Source of the DNA: an uncultured Alistipes sp.
Lineage (GTDB): Bacteria > Bacteroidota > Bacteroidia > Bacteroidales > Rikenellaceae
Assembly (NCBI GenBank): GCA_944321175.1
Contig: CALUKI010000004.1
Span: forward strand, 1 to 64,000
Direction of reading: 5' to 3'
DNA: 64,000 nucleotides
Shown: positions 35,809-44,896 of the stretch, one piece after another
Layout of the letters: every line of letters starts with the position of its first letter
How positions within the stretch are numbered: the first letter of the stretch is position 1
Position numbers and translations under genes: made by a program
Notes under the pieces: model-generated
The model's database searches: none
Seen by the model: the letters and a program-made list of their open reading frames with translations, nothing else
Told to the model about the DNA's origin: nothing

Positions 35809-35849
35809 ACGGGAGGGATCTCAGAACAACGGGGTCCCTCCCGTTTTTT
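35809..35849 (+). terminator. Terminator after phosphoesterase copy 2
   Basis: ACGGGAGGGA pairs with TCCCTCCCGT (extended by a G-T and a C-G pair, 12-nt loop), followed by six T. Confidence 0.9.
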
Positions 35850-36097
35850 GCCGTACAGCGTGCATCACGGAGGTGCCGAATGCGGTCGGAAAGTCGGAAA
35901 CAGGGAATCTGCTGTTTATTTGCAGCCTGATCCGTGTGTGCCGGTTGCAGCCCTGATTCCGTTGTGCCGAGATGGTTCCGTTGTGTTTTTTTGCAGAGAG
36001 GACGCCCTCAAAACGGATGAAGCGTGCGGGGCGGGATGTTCTGATTTTCGCGTTACTGCCGTCGGGCGGCGGTGCCGTTTGCCGAAATCGGAAGCGT
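35850..36097. other. Gene-free stretch between convergent operons
   Basis: Nothing recognisable lies between the two facing terminators; short open frames lack family features. Confidence 0.6.
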
Positions 36098-36131
36098 CAA
36101 AAACAAACAGGAGCGGGGCCGTCCCGCTCCT
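36098..36131 (-). terminator. Terminator of the GatY/GatZ/GatD-like operon
   Basis: A perfect 9-bp stem (AGGAGCGGG, 5-nt loop) is followed on the minus strand by TGTTTGTTTTTG, 50 bp past the GatY-like stop. Confidence 0.75.
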
Positions 36132-36181
36132 GCTCCTCTGACCCGATCAACAGGGACCCCGTCCCCTGCAGCGGGGATCCG

Positions 36182-37009
36182 TCATTCCGCTTTGCAGCTG
36201 CCGACCATGCGGTATTTCTCGCAAAGCATCTCTACGACAGGCGCGACAGCCTTCGGGAAGACTTTGCGCAGATCGATCTCGTCGCTCTGAAGCAGTACCC
36301 CTTTCAACGCCCTCATGAAGGTGTCTTTGATTTCGGTGGCAAGGTTGACTTTGGCAATGCCGTTGGCGACAGCCTCCTGCACCATCGTATGCGGGATTCC
36401 GGAACTGCCGTGCAGTACAAGGACGACATCGGTCGCCGAATGGATTTGCGCCAGTCGTGCGATGTCGAGCCTGGGTGGTTCCTTATAGAATCCGTGTGCC
36501 GAACCTATCGCTACGGCCAGCGCATCTACCCCTGTCTGATCCACGAAACGGGCAGCCTCTGCCGGTGTCGTAAAACCTCCGCCCTGTGTCTGTCCCAATT
36601 TCGCCACATAGCCCAGTTCCGCCTCGACGTTGACTCCGTACGGGTGGGCCAGCTCCACGACCCGCCGCGTGATTGCGACGTTCTCCTCGAAGGGACGTTC
36701 GCTGGCATCGATCATCACGGAATCGAACCCTGCATCGAGACACCGCTCAACCAGTTCGATCGAACCGCCGTGATCGAGATGGATCCACCCCTCGATGCCG
36801 TAATCGGCAAGGGCGCGGCGTCCCATTCCGACGGCCTGCCGCAGCCCCATGTAATCGATCGAACTGCGGGTCAGCTGCAGCAAAACCGGCGCCTGCATCT
36901 TTTGCGCCGCCTGCATGACGGCGGTCAGCGTCTCGAAATTATAGAAGTTCGTGGCCAGTACGGCCGTGCGGTTCTGCTGGCACTGTTTCAGTAATTCCTT
37001 TACGGTCAT
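36182..37009 (-). CDS. Class II ketose-bisphosphate aldolase (GatY/KbaY-like)
   Basis: This zinc-dependent aldolase cleaves a ketose 1,6-bisphosphate, in relatives D-tagatose-1,6-bisphosphate, to dihydroxyacetone phosphate and glyceraldehyde 3-phosphate. The 275-residue protein has ATNFYNFETLTAVM, the zinc-site region GWIHLDHGGSIELVERCL, DASERPFEENV, AELGYVAKLGQ, and the phosphate loop HGSSGIPHTMVQEAV and KVNLATEIKD. It lies 4 bp after a GatZ-like gene, the partner that stabilises GatY. The ATG at 37009 (MTVKELLKQ) fits the family. Confidence 0.9.
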   Translation of the reverse strand: MTVKELLKQCQQNRTAVLATNFYNFETLTAVMQAAQKMQAPVLLQLTRSSIDYMGLRQAVGMGRRALADYGIEGWIHLDHGGSIELVERCLDAGFDSVMIDASERPFEENVAITRRVVELAHPYGVNVEAELGYVAKLGQTQGGGFTTPAEAARFVDQTGVDALAVAIGSAHGFYKEPPRLDIARLAQIHSATDVVLVLHGSSGIPHTMVQEAVANGIAKVNLATEIKDTFMRALKGVLLQSDEIDLRKVFPKAVAPVVEMLCEKYRMVGSCKAE

Positions 37010-37013
37010 AGCT

Positions 37014-38240
37014 TTATAACAGTTTGTTGAGATCGATAAGGTTGAATGCCCGGAAATAGTTGTCCATATCGTGTTCGATGTGTCCCAATACGACCTCTTC
37101 GGGATCCATTCCCGTCCGGCGCAGATTGTCGTAGAGCCGTTGACGTGCGACAAGAGCCTCCGGCGCCTGCCAGATGTAGCGGCATCCGGTCTTTACAAGC
37201 CATGTGCGGCGTTCCTTGCTCAATGTCTCGAACGTCTTGCCCTTTTCATCCTCCAACAACCATTTCTGCCAGCGGTTCGATGCACAGACAAGCCGTTCGA
37301 GTGTTTCGCAGATGCGGGAACGGATGGCGATGCGGCCTTCGGCGTGGAGCCGCTCTTCGATCTGTTCCAATTCGGCCAATCCGTCGTATTCGCTCATCGT
37401 GAACTCCGGCCCGACATTCGCTCCGCCCATGCCGCATCGGGGATAATCCTCCGGATTGCTTACACCGTCGGTGTAGTGCCCCTTGATGTAACTGCCCAGC
37501 GGACGGACCTTTTCGGTCAGCCGTTTTGCAACCTCCGTATCGAAGAGCGTAGTGTGGAGATCCGTCCCGACCTTTCCGACAATGAAACACGGCCAGATGT
37601 CGGCAAGCCCTTCCCGTGCAAGCCCCGTTTTCAGCTCTTCGATGAACGTGTCGAATGTGCGTTCATCGGCCAGACCGCCGTGCACCTCCTCGGTGCCTAC
37701 CTCGTAAGAGATCTCAGGAAGCCCGTTGTTCCGGCGGAAGGTCTCGGTGTGTTTGATCAGTTCGACCGTCCGCCTTGCAACGACATGAATGTCGATCGTC
37801 TGGCCGGCAGGAACGTTGATATCGACGGTCGGATCGACATGGATCAGGTCGTATCCCGCCAGCAGGGCCGCCTCGAACGACCGCTTTATCCCATCCATTG
37901 CGGCATCGGTCGTCCAGCGTTCCGTGCGTTGTCTGTCCTTGAGCCAGGGGCCTCCGTGATCGATTGCGACGATGCAGGGGCCCTCATAATGGATTGCGTC
38001 GGCCTCCATGCGAACGAGTTTCACGAATTCGTCGGGGGTCATACCCGTATAACCGCCGTCGCAGTCCACCTGATTGAGTGTTGCTGCGAAATAGATCGGG
38101 GCGTTGTTGCGTTTCGCGGCGCGCAGGGCGGCGCGAATGACGGTCGGTGAATTGGGGCATGCCGCAAAAATCGTGCGGCGGATACCGGTTTGACGCTCCA
38201 GTTCATCGATCCGATGCAGAAGTTTTTCTGTTTTGGCCAT
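37014..38240 (-). CDS. Tagatose-bisphosphate aldolase partner subunit (GatZ/KbaZ-like)
   Basis: A 408-residue protein of the GatZ/KbaZ family, described as a non-catalytic or chaperone-like subunit needed for full GatY/KbaY activity. The fold is TIM-barrel-like: FAACPNSPTVIRAALRAAK, FAATLNQVDCDGGYTGMTP, IVAIDHGGPWLKD, VDPTVDINVP and YEVGTEEVHGGL. It sits between the GatD-like dehydrogenase and the aldolase. The substrate could be tagatose-bisphosphate or a related ketose-bisphosphate; the operon lacks a recognisable phosphotransferase system or kinase. Confidence 0.88.
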   Translation of the reverse strand: MAKTEKLLHRIDELERQTGIRRTIFAACPNSPTVIRAALRAAKRNNAPIYFAATLNQVDCDGGYTGMTPDEFVKLVRMEADAIHYEGPCIVAIDHGGPWLKDRQRTERWTTDAAMDGIKRSFEAALLAGYDLIHVDPTVDINVPAGQTIDIHVVARRTVELIKHTETFRRNNGLPEISYEVGTEEVHGGLADERTFDTFIEELKTGLAREGLADIWPCFIVGKVGTDLHTTLFDTEVAKRLTEKVRPLGSYIKGHYTDGVSNPEDYPRCGMGGANVGPEFTMSEYDGLAELEQIEERLHAEGRIAIRSRICETLERLVCASNRWQKWLLEDEKGKTFETLSKERRTWLVKTGCRYIWQAPEALVARQRLYDNLRRTGMDPEEVVLGHIEHDMDNYFRAFNLIDLNKLL

Positions 38241-38427
38241 GATGCGACGTATGTTTTGTTTTTGGTTTGATTGTATCGTTGCGGCCCTTGTCCATTGTGG
38301 ACCTTATGCTCCTTATCTTGTTTTTCGGCAGTTTTTCAGTTCCTGTTTGCCGTCATCGGACGCTTGTCCTCCGCGCCCGGCGTTCAGTCCCCTGTTCCCT
38401 GCCCCCCCCCTTCGTATGGGGCGGGGT

Positions 38428-39456
38428 TCAGTCGTTGACGAACATTACCTTGTTGAAGAACTCTTTATGCTGACGGATCATCCCGAAGGCCTTTTGTGCC
38501 TCCGAAAGCGGGAAGCGATGCGAGATGAGCGGCCGTACATCGATGCGCCGTGCGGCGATGGCGGCCAATGCTGTCCGCCAATCATTGTGCACGTCGTTGT
38601 AGTTGCTGTTCCAGGTTCCTTTGATTGTCAGTTGCTTGCGCAGGATCTCCCAGTATCCTTTCTGTGTCAGCGGCATCTCTGCTGCCGGATTGCCCATGCA
38701 TACGACCGTTCCGAAATTCTTGGCGGCCTTGAGACACTGTTCCCATGTTTGCGCTGCGCCGGCCCCTTCGATGCAGGCATCGGCTCCGCGGCCACCGGTT
38801 CGGCTGCGGATGAACTCGACCGGATCCTGCTCGCGGGAGTTGACGGCCTCGAATCCCAATTTACGGGCGAAATCGACCTTTGAGGAGTCGATGTCGCACA
38901 GGATGACGTCGAAGGCGCCGTTTGCCTCGGCCCATAGACCCAACATGATCCCGATGGGGCCGGCACCGAATATGGCGACGGTATTTCCAACTCCGACGGC
39001 TGCCTGACGGATGGCGTGCAGGGCGACGGCTGCCGGTTCGCACATGGCGGCCTCTTCGAATGCAAGCGGTTCGTCGAAGAGAACGAGGTTCCACTCTTTG
39101 ACCGCTATGTATTCTGCAAAGGCCCCGTCGCGGCGCGATCCGTAGTAGTCGTAATCGCTGCATTGGGCATATTCGCCGACCTGACAGGCTTCGCATTTGC
39201 GGCAGGGCAGCAGCGGGAAGACGGCGGCACGGCGGCCGACAAGCGTTTTGTCGTCGGCTTCGACGATCTCACCTGCAAATTCATGTCCGGGAATGGTGGG
39301 AAAGCGGTAGGTCCCTTTTGTGAAGATGCGTGGCAGATCGCTCCCGCAAATCCCGCAGGCGCGGATTTTCATCAGAACTTCTCCCGATTTCCGAACGGGC
39401 ATCGGAACCTCTTCAAAGCGAAGATCGCCGACGGCGTGGAGGTTGAGCGCTTTCAT
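38428..39456 (-). CDS. Zinc-dependent alcohol dehydrogenase, GatD-like
   Basis: A 342-residue medium-chain dehydrogenase that oxidises a polyol or polyol phosphate with NAD. The catalytic zinc ligands are Cys37 (ACGICGSD) and His58-Glu59 (PGHEF). The structural zinc cysteines are at 85, 88, 91 and 99. The NAD loop is AIFGAGPIGIMLGL. It resembles galactitol-1-phosphate 5-dehydrogenase, whose product feeds the tagatose pathway, matching the downstream GatY/GatZ genes (187-bp gap). The start is ambiguous because an 18-bp tandem duplication creates in-frame ATGs at 39456, 39468 and 39486; 39456 gives the family-like MKALNLHAVGD. Confidence 0.85.
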   Translation of the reverse strand: MKALNLHAVGDLRFEEVPMPVRKSGEVLMKIRACGICGSDLPRIFTKGTYRFPTIPGHEFAGEIVEADDKTLVGRRAAVFPLLPCRKCEACQVGEYAQCSDYDYYGSRRDGAFAEYIAVKEWNLVLFDEPLAFEEAAMCEPAAVALHAIRQAAVGVGNTVAIFGAGPIGIMLGLWAEANGAFDVILCDIDSSKVDFARKLGFEAVNSREQDPVEFIRSRTGGRGADACIEGAGAAQTWEQCLKAAKNFGTVVCMGNPAAEMPLTQKGYWEILRKQLTIKGTWNSNYNDVHNDWRTALAAIAARRIDVRPLISHRFPLSEAQKAFGMIRQHKEFFNKVMFVND

Positions 39457-39492
39457 GGTTGTTTTCATTTCGATGGTTGTTTTCATTTCGAT
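39457..39492 (-). repeat. 18-bp tandem duplication at the GatD-like start
   Basis: Two perfect copies of GGTTGTTTTCATTTCGAT (plus strand) lie head to tail. They add the in-frame sequence MKTTIEMKTT upstream of the chosen start and supply extra ATG codons. Confidence 0.9.
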
Positions 39493-39638
39493 TCGTTGGT
39501 CGGTCGGAGCGGCGGCCGGGCCTATGGTTCTGCCGGACTCTCCGCCGTAACCCATTGTTCGGGTCTCCGATCGGTTCTCGATTGTCCGCGAGACCGGATA
39601 TTTTCGTTTTCTTTTGTGTTTGCTTTCGGATTCTTTTG

Positions 39639-39669
39639 CAAAAGTAGCGTATAACTTTGAAAAATGCAA
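39639..39669 (-). promoter_or_regulatory. Promoter of the GatD-GatZ-GatY-like operon
   Basis: TACTTTTG (39639-39646) and TTG (39667-39669) on the minus strand are 20 bp apart. The leader is about 145-175 nt. The divergent region to 40014 contains no gene, only three scattered copies of CGGATTGG. Confidence 0.8.
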
Positions 39670-40014
39670 CTGTTTTTTGAAAAAGATTTAGGCGGAGACA
39701 ATGCCGCCGTTGTCATGGGGCCGACCCGGTAAAGGGTGTAAACTATACGGATTGGCTCCCTCCTCCCGCGTATCGTGCGGGCGGATTGGTGCCGGAGACG
39801 CAAATTGTCCGGATTGGCGGCGAATGACTTTCGGAGTCGAAGACAGTCTGCCGGTGTTTCGTGCGACTATTTCGATTGTTTATGATTTTCGAAAGCGGGA
39901 AGGCTCCCGATCCCGTCGGCAGGGTGCGGATGCTGCGGTTCGGCGGGTATCTCCGCCGAGAAGAACGGAATGGCCGGCATGAAAAGAAAAATGATAAAAT
40001 ATGGCGGTGGATCC

Positions 40015-40045
40015 TTGATTTTCCACATTGTTTTTTATAGCTTTG
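40015..40045 (+). promoter_or_regulatory. Promoter of the glycerol-phosphate operon
   Basis: TTG (40015-40017) and TAGCTTTG (40038-40045) are 20 bp apart, giving a start near 40052 and a 30-nt leader. Confidence 0.8.
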
Positions 40046-40081
40046 TATCCGAAAATTCTATTTTATAACCCGTAAACTGTG

Positions 40082-41425
40082 ATGGATACGAATCAATGTA
40101 TTCTCGAAGCTTTGAAAATCGCAACCGATACGAAAGCATTCGAACTTGGCGAGCACCTGCTTCATCGTGCTCCGATACTCTTTCAAGAACATTTTCCCGG
40201 ACGGAAAGCCGTAATTATCGCCGACCGTAATACATGGAATGCCGCAGGCGAGGCCGTTTTCGGATATATGCAGGCTGCCGGCGTGCCGTGTGAATGCCAT
40301 CTGATCGAAGAGGAGGAATTCCATGCCGATTGGCCCTATGTGGAGCGGTTGGACAACGTACTCGATCGTACGGGTGCCGTTGCCGTTGCCGTCGGTTCGG
40401 GCGTGATCAACGATCTGTGCAAACTCGCCTCGTTCCATCATGGCCAGTCGTACATGTGCGTCGCTACGGCCGCTTCGGTGGACGGATATTCTTCGTCGGG
40501 GGCGGTCGTTACGCAGGACGGCGCCAAAATCAATGTCGAGACGCATGCTCCGCTTGTCATTCTGGCCGATGTGAACGTGTTGGCCGCAGCGCCCAAGGAG
40601 ATGACGGCGGCCGGATATGCCGACTTGGCGGCGAAGGTTCCCGCCGGCGCCGAGTGGATGATCGCGGATCTTTTCGGTACGGAACCGATCCAACCGGCTG
40701 CATGGCATGTCCTGCAGGATGTCCTCGATGACCTGATCGCCGACCCGGCCGGCACCGCTGCGGGAAACCCTGACGCCATCGCTTCGCTTTTTGCCGGTCT
40801 GACGTTGAGCGGCATCGCCATGCAGGCGGCAAAGTCGAGCCGTCCGGCGTCGTGCACCGAGCACCTCTTCAGCCATGTGCTCGACATGACGCATCATCGT
40901 TACAAGGGCAAGTTCCAGTCGCACGGTTTTCAGGTGGCGGTGGGAACCCTGACCATGTGTGCCTTCTTTGACGAATTCTTCAAGATGGATCTTTCGACGC
41001 TCGATGTGGACGCCTGCGTTGCGGCGTGGCCGACGCTCGAAGAGGAACAGCAGCGCGCCATCGCCCTGTTCAAGGATTTCCCCGTGCCGATGTTGGGCTA
41101 TACCGAGATTACAAAGAAATACAACGACAGGGATACGGTGCGCGTGCAGTTGACGCGCGTCAAGGAGAATTGGCCGGACTTCAAGGCCAAGCTGCAGGCG
41201 CAATGTTATACGTTCGAGAAGATGCGGGCGCTTTTCGCCGCTGCGGGAGCCCCGACCGATCCCGAACAGATCGGCGTATCGCGCCGGCAGTTGCGTTCGA
41301 TGGTCGACTTGACGCAGCTGTTGCGGTGGCGCATCAACCTGCTCGATCTGGCCAAACGCGCCGGTATTTATGATAAACTTGTCGCCCGTGTTTTCGGCAA
41401 GGGCGGTGCATGGGAAATCGACTAA
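40082..41425 (+). CDS. sn-Glycerol-1-phosphate dehydrogenase family protein, copy 1
   Basis: An EgsA/AraM-family enzyme that interconverts sn-glycerol-1-phosphate and dihydroxyacetone phosphate with NAD(P). The 447-residue protein has the nucleotide loop GSGVINDL (105-112), TAASVDGYSSSGA, and likely metal ligands Asp181 (AGYADLAAK), His261/His265 (TEHLFSHVLD) and His281 (SHGFQVAVGT). All expected ligands are present. It heads an operon with a GlpT-like transporter and a glycerophosphodiesterase, which points to glycerol-phosphate use rather than lipid synthesis. A related gene lies at 48389-49729. The substrate could be another polyol phosphate. Confidence 0.85.
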   Translation: MDTNQCILEALKIATDTKAFELGEHLLHRAPILFQEHFPGRKAVIIADRNTWNAAGEAVFGYMQAAGVPCECHLIEEEEFHADWPYVERLDNVLDRTGAVAVAVGSGVINDLCKLASFHHGQSYMCVATAASVDGYSSSGAVVTQDGAKINVETHAPLVILADVNVLAAAPKEMTAAGYADLAAKVPAGAEWMIADLFGTEPIQPAAWHVLQDVLDDLIADPAGTAAGNPDAIASLFAGLTLSGIAMQAAKSSRPASCTEHLFSHVLDMTHHRYKGKFQSHGFQVAVGTLTMCAFFDEFFKMDLSTLDVDACVAAWPTLEEEQQRAIALFKDFPVPMLGYTEITKKYNDRDTVRVQLTRVKENWPDFKAKLQAQCYTFEKMRALFAAAGAPTDPEQIGVSRRQLRSMVDLTQLLRWRINLLDLAKRAGIYDKLVARVFGKGGAWEID

Positions 41426-41437
41426 TTCTTCAAACTT

Positions 41438-42910
41438 ATGGATGCAGAACAAGCAAAACGGTTCAAATACTGGCAGTGGCGGACCATCATCGGCACGATG
41501 ATCGGTTATGCCATCTTTTATTTTGTCCGCAAAAACTTTTCATTCGCCATTCCGGGCCTTACGGCCGAGTATGGCATCTCGAAAACCACCTTCGGTGTCA
41601 TCATGACCCTTGTAGGTCTGATTTACGGCTTCTCGAAGTTCGTGAACGGCGTCCTTGCCGACCGTACCAACGGCCGGTGGCATATGGTGACGGGACTTTC
41701 GGTCTGCACGGTGGTCAATATCCTCTTCGGCTGCGGCGCCATCATCAGCGCATGGCTGACAGGCGCCGACTACGGTCCGAAATTCATCCACACGCTGGTG
41801 GTGTTGTTCGGAGTCCTGCTGATCGTGAACAATATGTTTCAGGGTTGCGGGTTCCCTCCCTGCAACCGGCTCATCACGCACTGGGTGCCGCCCAAGGAGC
41901 TGGCTACGAAGATGTCGATCTGGAATGCTTCGCACTCGATCGGCGCCTTCATCATCGCCGTGCTGTGCGGGTACATCATGGGCCATACGGGCCGTGATAT
42001 GACGGGTGATCCCGTCATGCGGGAGCGGATTCTTTCCAATACGGCCGAGATTACCGAAAAGATGGATCCGGCGGCAGCCGAAACCTATGTGAACAGCGCC
42101 TTGCAGCATGTGGGTGCATGGCAGTGGACCTTCTGGATTCCGGCCGCCATCGCCATATTGGGAATCATCTTCATCATCGTCACGCTGCGCGATACGCCCA
42201 AGTCGGTCGGACTGCCCGAACTGGAGGGTACGAAAACCCAGCTGGACGACGGACACGATTCGTCGGCCGAGTTCAAGGCTTTCCTGCGCAAAAAGGTCTT
42301 CCTCAATCCGATGATCTGGGCACTGGCCGTTGCCGATTTCTTCGTTTATGTGGTTCGTTTTGCGGTCCTCGACTGGGGGCCGACCTTCCTGCAGGAGTCG
42401 CGGGGCCTTTCGGCCAGCATGGCGGGCTGGACGGTCGCAATCTTCGAGTTGTTCGGCATTACGGGCATGCTGCTCGCCGGCTGGATCTCGGACCGGTTCC
42501 TCGGCGGCCGCTCGCAACGCACCTGCGTGATCTGCATGGCGGGTGTAATCCTCTTCATTTCGCTCTTCTTCGCCCTGCCGGCCTCGACCAATCCTACGAT
42601 CCTTTTGCTGATCCTCGCCGCAGCAGGATTCTTCCTCTACGGCCCGCAGGCTTTGATCGGTGTGATCGCGTCGAACCACGCGACGAAAAAGGCCGCATCG
42701 ACAGCCAATGGCGTGATCGGGATGGTCAGCTATGTCAGCGTCGTCGTATCCGGTGTGGGCTTCGGATTCATCTCCGACCATTTCGGCTGGCGCTGGGTCT
42801 TCATTACGATGATCGCCATGGCGGTAATCGGACTGCTCGTGCTGCTGACGATGTGGAATACCAAGAGCGACGGATACGAACATGACGAAGAGGCTCCCGA
42901 AGCAAATTAA
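41438..42910 (+). CDS. Organophosphate:phosphate antiporter, GlpT-like MFS transporter
   Basis: A 490-residue inner-membrane carrier with about 12 hydrophobic segments. The opening FKYWQWRTIIGTMIGYAIFYF and VRKNFSFAIPGL matches the OPA family (GlpT/UhpT/PgtP), which exchanges organophosphates for phosphate. The conserved arginine in YFVRKN is where the family binds phosphate. A loop of about 30 residues near 190 (TAEITEKMDPAAAETYVNSA) is longer than in E. coli GlpT. It starts 12 bp after the dehydrogenase gene. Glycerol phosphate is the likely substrate from context. Confidence 0.88.
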   Translation: MDAEQAKRFKYWQWRTIIGTMIGYAIFYFVRKNFSFAIPGLTAEYGISKTTFGVIMTLVGLIYGFSKFVNGVLADRTNGRWHMVTGLSVCTVVNILFGCGAIISAWLTGADYGPKFIHTLVVLFGVLLIVNNMFQGCGFPPCNRLITHWVPPKELATKMSIWNASHSIGAFIIAVLCGYIMGHTGRDMTGDPVMRERILSNTAEITEKMDPAAAETYVNSALQHVGAWQWTFWIPAAIAILGIIFIIVTLRDTPKSVGLPELEGTKTQLDDGHDSSAEFKAFLRKKVFLNPMIWALAVADFFVYVVRFAVLDWGPTFLQESRGLSASMAGWTVAIFELFGITGMLLAGWISDRFLGGRSQRTCVICMAGVILFISLFFALPASTNPTILLLILAAAGFFLYGPQALIGVIASNHATKKAASTANGVIGMVSYVSVVVSGVGFGFISDHFGWRWVFITMIAMAVIGLLVLLTMWNTKSDGYEHDEEAPEAN

Positions 42911-42979
42911 AGAGTGCCTGTCGCCGGCGGCAGGGCCTTCGGCGAACCTGATAAAAAACCAAAATAAATTGCTGAACCG

Positions 42980-43810
42980 ATGAAACACACCTTTTTGAAA
43001 TTGGGAATCTCGTTGCTGGCGCTTGCGGGTGTCGCCGAGGTTGCGGCTCAGGAGCAGGTGATCCAGCTTTTCGCCCATCGCGGCAGCCGCTTCGAGTACG
43101 ACGAAAATACGCTGGAGGCTTTTGCGGCCTCCTATGCGGCCGGATTGCGCGGTTTTGAGACCGATATCCGCATGACGGCCGACGGCGAGCTGGTCATATC
43201 GCACGACGAGACGCTCGCGCGGCTGACCCCTTGTACGCGGGTCGTTGAGACGATGACGGCCGACGAGGTGCGCCAGGTCAAGACCAAGCAGGGACATGAC
43301 CTGATCTTCCTGCCCGAACTGGTCGAGTTCTTTGCCGACAAGGATTCGGTCTATATCGAGTTTGAGATGAAGACGAAGCCGGAGTCGAGCTATCCGGAGG
43401 AGCGCCTGCGCGAATATTGCCAAAAGGTCTATACGACGGTCATGGCCAGGAAACCGGCCAATTCGCTCTACCTCTTCACGTCGAGCGACAAGCGGGCGTT
43501 GAAGATGATGCGGTCGCTCTATCCGGATGTGGATCTGCTGTTGATCATATCGAAGCCGATCTGCGAGGCGACGATTCTCGAAGCGATCGATATGGGGATC
43601 AAGCGTCTCGGCTGCCGCATCGAAGGCACCTCGAAAGCAATGGTCGATTTGGCGCACAAGGCGGGGCTTTATGTCTCGCTGTGGCCCGGACAGTCGCCCG
43701 AAGAGTTCATGCTCGGAGCCTATCTCGGCGCCGATGCGCTGAACAGCGACCGGGCGGTGGAGGTCAAGAACTGGCTCGACAAGAATGCTCCCTGGATCAG
43801 ATACAAGTAG
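42980..43810 (+). CDS. Exported glycerophosphodiester phosphodiesterase
   Basis: This enzyme releases glycerol phosphate from glycerophosphodiesters in the periplasm. The 276-residue protein has a signal peptide (MKHTFLKLGISLLALAGVAEVAA). The GDPD TIM-barrel motifs are present: LFAHRGSRFEYDENTLEAF, GFETDIRMTADGELVISHDE (catalytic HRG...E-D...H) and YIEFEMK. It is the last gene of the operon, 69 bp after the transporter. With the transporter and dehydrogenase it completes a route from outside diester to dihydroxyacetone phosphate. Confidence 0.92.
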   Translation: MKHTFLKLGISLLALAGVAEVAAQEQVIQLFAHRGSRFEYDENTLEAFAASYAAGLRGFETDIRMTADGELVISHDETLARLTPCTRVVETMTADEVRQVKTKQGHDLIFLPELVEFFADKDSVYIEFEMKTKPESSYPEERLREYCQKVYTTVMARKPANSLYLFTSSDKRALKMMRSLYPDVDLLLIISKPICEATILEAIDMGIKRLGCRIEGTSKAMVDLAHKAGLYVSLWPGQSPEEFMLGAYLGADALNSDRAVEVKNWLDKNAPWIRYK

Positions 43811-43895
43811 CGGTTGAGGCATACCATGCCGAATCGGTTGGCGGCCGTATCTCGATGAGAGATCCGGCCGCAATCGTTCACTCCTGTCGGCCGGC

Positions 43896-43917
43896 GGCAG
43901 GCCCGGTCTGCCTTTTT
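43896..43917 (+). terminator. Terminator of the glycerol-phosphate operon
   Basis: A short stem GGCAG/CTGCC with a 7-nt loop is followed by five T, 85 bp after the last stop codon. The rest of 43811-44110 has no gene. Confidence 0.55.
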
Positions 43918-44110
43918 CCTGCGGATTTCCGGATCGGCGCGGCATCCCGCATGGTTTCGATACAGGCAAAACACCTGCATCAGAACGGAAAGCAGTTGCG
44001 AAAGATGGATGCACGGCACGGTCAACAATTCGGCATTGCCGGCGTTGCGATATGGAGGACGGGTCTCTTTCGTAAATAAAGTATAAGACAGTCATCGGTT
44101 CGCAGCGGCC

Positions 44111-44383
44111 CTATCGGAGCCGCTTAAGCCGGCGTTTCTTCAATTCGTTTTCATATCGGGCCAATTGTTTCCGGCGGTATGCCTCGATCAGTTCGGGTAG
44201 CATGGAAACATCTTCTTTCAGCATTTTGCGGAACGTGTTGAGACTGATCGGAAGAGTTTGTAAAATGTGGTGATGATAAATCACCCGCATGGAGTATTTT
44301 CCCGTATGCAATAAGGGTTGTGCGATCTTCTGCACTTCGGCAGCCATTCTCAAATAGCTGAGTCTTTTTGTGGCTCTCTTCAT
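44111..44383 (-). CDS. Small basic protein of unknown function
   Basis: I do not recognise this 90-residue protein. It is strongly basic (MKRATKRLSYLRMAAEVQK at the start, KKRRLKRLR at the end). It contains SLNTFRKMLKEDVSMLPELI, which could form a helix-turn-helix-like pair, so nucleic-acid binding is possible. It stands alone and converges on the glycerol-phosphate operon. Base use is more AT-rich than its neighbours (the 44.1-44.6 kb stretch), suggesting a different history. Confidence 0.6.
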   Translation of the reverse strand: MKRATKRLSYLRMAAEVQKIAQPLLHTGKYSMRVIYHHHILQTLPISLNTFRKMLKEDVSMLPELIEAYRRKQLARYENELKKRRLKRLR

Positions 44384-44836
44384 ATTTGATATATATTAGG
44401 GGTTGTTAAATTTCGGAAAATCAAAATATTTCGCCAAGTAAAATGGCAACTGTTGGTGTATGAATTTATAATTGTATGAATGCAATATGTTGTTATGTCG
44501 GCCCGTGTTGTCCTGAGGTAAAATGGGATATGTGGGGTCTGTCTTGTTTAATTATTTGATTTTCATGAAAATATTGTCTGCCGTTGTAGGAAGGGTTCGG
44601 GAAATGCGCTTCGGGTTGGGGCGTGGATGTTATTTTTTGAAACGGGCCGAACCCCGTGATCTGATTTTGAGACCGGCCGATTCGGATGGCGTACCGCCTG
44701 CCGCTCCTTGCCGGCATCGTGTCCATCGGAACGGGAACGGCCCGACGCGGAACCCCGAAAACGGCGTATGACGGGGAAGGCCGTTGCGCTCTCCGGTGAG
44801 CGGATGAACTTTTTTCGCGGATGGACGATGCAATGA
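44384..44836. other. Gene-free stretch upstream of the kinase-AAA+ gene
   Basis: I see no supported gene here. A frame of 82 codons at 44523-44771 has no family features. The left half is AT-rich. Confidence 0.6.
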
Positions 44837-44867
44837 TTGGAATTATGGGAAATAGTGCCTATATTTG
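44837..44867 (+). promoter_or_regulatory. Promoter of the kinase-AAA+ operon
   Basis: TTG (44837-44839) and TATATTTG (44860-44867) are 20 bp apart; the start near 44874 gives a leader of about 23 nt. Confidence 0.85.
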
Positions 44868-44896
44868 TTAACCCATAGTTTTTTTGAAGTCAGCCC

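Noticed and set aside
41540..44095. An 851-codon minus-strand frame opposite the GlpT-like and diesterase genes
   Set aside because: It spans two well-supported plus-strand genes and has low-complexity, arginine/histidine-rich sequence with no recognisable domain.
44523..44771. An 82-codon plus-strand frame before the kinase-AAA+ gene
   Set aside because: It has no family features, and its second half is Arg/Pro-rich shadow-like sequence; the promoter of the next gene lies beyond it.
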